DNA from: an uncultured Propionibacteriaceae bacterium
GTDB taxonomy: Bacteria > Actinomycetota > Actinomycetes > Propionibacteriales > Propionibacteriaceae
Assembly (NCBI GenBank): GCA_937859105.1
Contig: CALMAD010000280.1
Span: 1-7,019, forward strand
DNA length: 7,019 nt
Reading direction: 5' to 3'
The notes beneath the pieces are model-generated. The model was not told the DNA's origin. It saw nothing but the letters and a program-made list of their open reading frames with translations, and did not search any database. Position numbers and translations under genes: made by a program. Positions 6,596-7,019 of the stretch are shown here, one piece after another (position 1 is the stretch's first letter; every line of letters starts with the position of its first letter).

Positions 6596-6745
6596 ACGTT
6601 CCGCGCGAAGCTCGCGATCGTCACCGTCGTCGCCATCATCGGCGCCGTCGGTGGAGTGGTCCCCGCCGTCGCGCAGCGGGATCTCTGCGACATTTTGCCG
6701 TGGTTGCCGCCGTGCCACCGGTACTTCGGCGCGACCACGAACTGA
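6596..6745 (+). CDS. Small secreted Cys-pair peptide, ACG in start position
   Basis: The frame from ACG 6596 to TGA 6745 encodes 49 residues, read as MFRAKLAIVTVVAIIGAVGG and onward. It has a basic N-terminus, a long hydrophobic core (about 6-24) and a likely signal-peptidase site after AVA at residues 24-26. The predicted mature peptide is only about 23 residues, beginning QRDLCDILPWLPPCHRYF. Cys31 and Cys40 could form one disulfide around a Pro-Trp-Leu-Pro turn. The same C-x3-PWLP-x-C box occurs in the small gene 128 bases downstream, which strongly supports this frame being real coding sequence. The start codon is the oddity: ACG after a perfect Shine-Dalgarno. It could be a T-to-C mutation, a base-call error or a rare non-standard start. 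Function unknown; I do not recognise the family. Confidence 0.55.
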   Translation, partial: TFRAKLAIVTVVAIIGAVGGVVPAVAQRDLCDILPWLPPCHRYFGATTN

Positions 6746-6752
6746 AGATGTG

Positions 6753-6785
6753 CGGTCGGCGGGTCCCACGCGGGTCCGCCGACCG
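6753..6785 (+). terminator. Strong hairpin between the two peptide genes
   Basis: CGGTCGGCGG (6753-6762) is perfectly complementary to CCGCCGACCG (6776-6785), a 10-bp stem. Inside, CCC (6765-6767) and GGG (6772-6774) can pair around an ACGC tetraloop. It begins eight bases after the stop of the first peptide gene. There is no T-tract, which fits a U-less actinobacterial terminator, or a structure that stabilises the upstream mRNA. Confidence 0.55.
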
Positions 6786-6863
6786 TCACCACCGCCGTCG
6801 CTCCCGGCGCCCCGTCGCCGACGTGACCGGCCGCACGGCCCACCCGACTACCCCGCACCACGA

Positions 6864-6868
6864 GGAGG
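6864..6868 (+). promoter_or_regulatory. Shine-Dalgarno fixing the start of the second peptide
   Basis: GGAGG, within a longer GAGGAGGG, lies five bases before ATG 6874. This site decides between ATG 6874 and a much longer in-frame extension reaching back to 6496. The extension would run out of frame across the first peptide gene and the hairpin. Confidence 0.7.
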
Positions 6869-6873
6869 GCTTC

Positions 6874-7017
6874 ATGATCCGCAAGGTCGCCGCCGCCACG
6901 ATGGCGCTCATCGTGCTGGGCTCCTTCACCCCGCCGATGGACTGGTGGGACATCTGCAAGCACATGCCGTGGCTCCCCGGGTGCTACCACCCGGCCACCC
7001 AAACGTTCACCGGCTAG
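6874..7017 (+). CDS. Small secreted Cys-pair peptide, paralogue of the one upstream
   Basis: This 47-residue product begins MIRKVAAATMALIVLGSF, a basic N-terminus and hydrophobic core typical of a signal peptide (about residues 1-19). The remaining stretch of about 28 residues is rich in aromatic residues and Pro: MDWWDICKHMPWLPGCYHP, then a Thr-rich tail. Cys28 and Cys37 have the same eight-residue spacing as the cysteines of the upstream peptide. The shared box can be written [LI]-C-x-x-[LM]-P-W-L-P-[PG]-C-[HY]. Outside the box and the signal peptide there is little similarity, so the duplication is old or the box alone is under selection. The stop codon at 7015-7017 is two bases from the window edge, so further copies downstream cannot be excluded. 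Function unknown; a secreted signal, antimicrobial or structural peptide are all possible. Confidence 0.68.
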   Translation: MIRKVAAATMALIVLGSFTPPMDWWDICKHMPWLPGCYHPATQTFTG

Positions 7018-7019
7018 AC

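Noticed and set aside
6496..6873. N-terminal extension of the second peptide back to 6496
   Set aside because: The extension is Arg/Pro-rich, crosses the first peptide gene in a different frame and runs through a strong hairpin, while ATG 6874 has an excellent Shine-Dalgarno and begins a signal peptide.
1..7019. CRISPR array, tRNA/rRNA genes, transposase or insertion-sequence ends
   Set aside because: I saw no regularly spaced repeats, no tRNA-like cloverleaf segments and no transposase motifs or terminal inverted repeats with target duplications.

Overview
The window comes from a very GC-rich genome, with GC or CC in most third codon positions, purine-rich Shine-Dalgarno sites and a NarL/DesK-type two-component pair. 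This suggests an actinobacterium, possibly in or near the Streptosporangiales/Thermomonosporaceae. The taxonomic placement is an inference from composition and gene style only.

Layout. (i) 159-518 (+) encodes a small protein of about three membrane segments that I do not recognise. (ii) 623-4599 (+) is a compact arylpyruvate/arylacetate operon: iorA, iorB, paaK and a double-ACT-domain gene. Indolepyruvate:ferredoxin oxidoreductase (IorAB) would turn arylpyruvates into arylacetyl-CoA. PaaK would activate free (aryl)acetate to the same CoA thioester. The ACT protein is a probable amino-acid sensor or allosteric partner. As the sequence reads, iorA carries two stop codons and a frameshift within about 80 bases, and iorB carries two single-base losses. 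Both are therefore broken, while paaK and the ACT gene are open. iorA also lacks the ferredoxin-like C-terminal domain usual in the family. (iii) 4624-6404 (-) is a histidine kinase/response regulator pair with a 4-base GTGA overlap, converging on the operon across a 24-base gap. (iv) 6405-7019 holds an AT-rich divergent control region and then two tiny rightward genes. Each encodes a predicted secreted peptide of 47-49 residues with the same C-x3-PWLP-x-C box. The first has a perfect Shine-Dalgarno but an ACG where the start codon should be. A strong hairpin separates the two.

The most novel item is the tandem peptide pair, lying divergent to a sensor kinase. The best-supported oddity is the decay, or sequence error, concentrated in iorAB. 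Five apparent lesions in iorAB, an ACG start and a possible CTG start in one 7-kb window mean that read or assembly quality must be checked before any biological reading of the disruptions.
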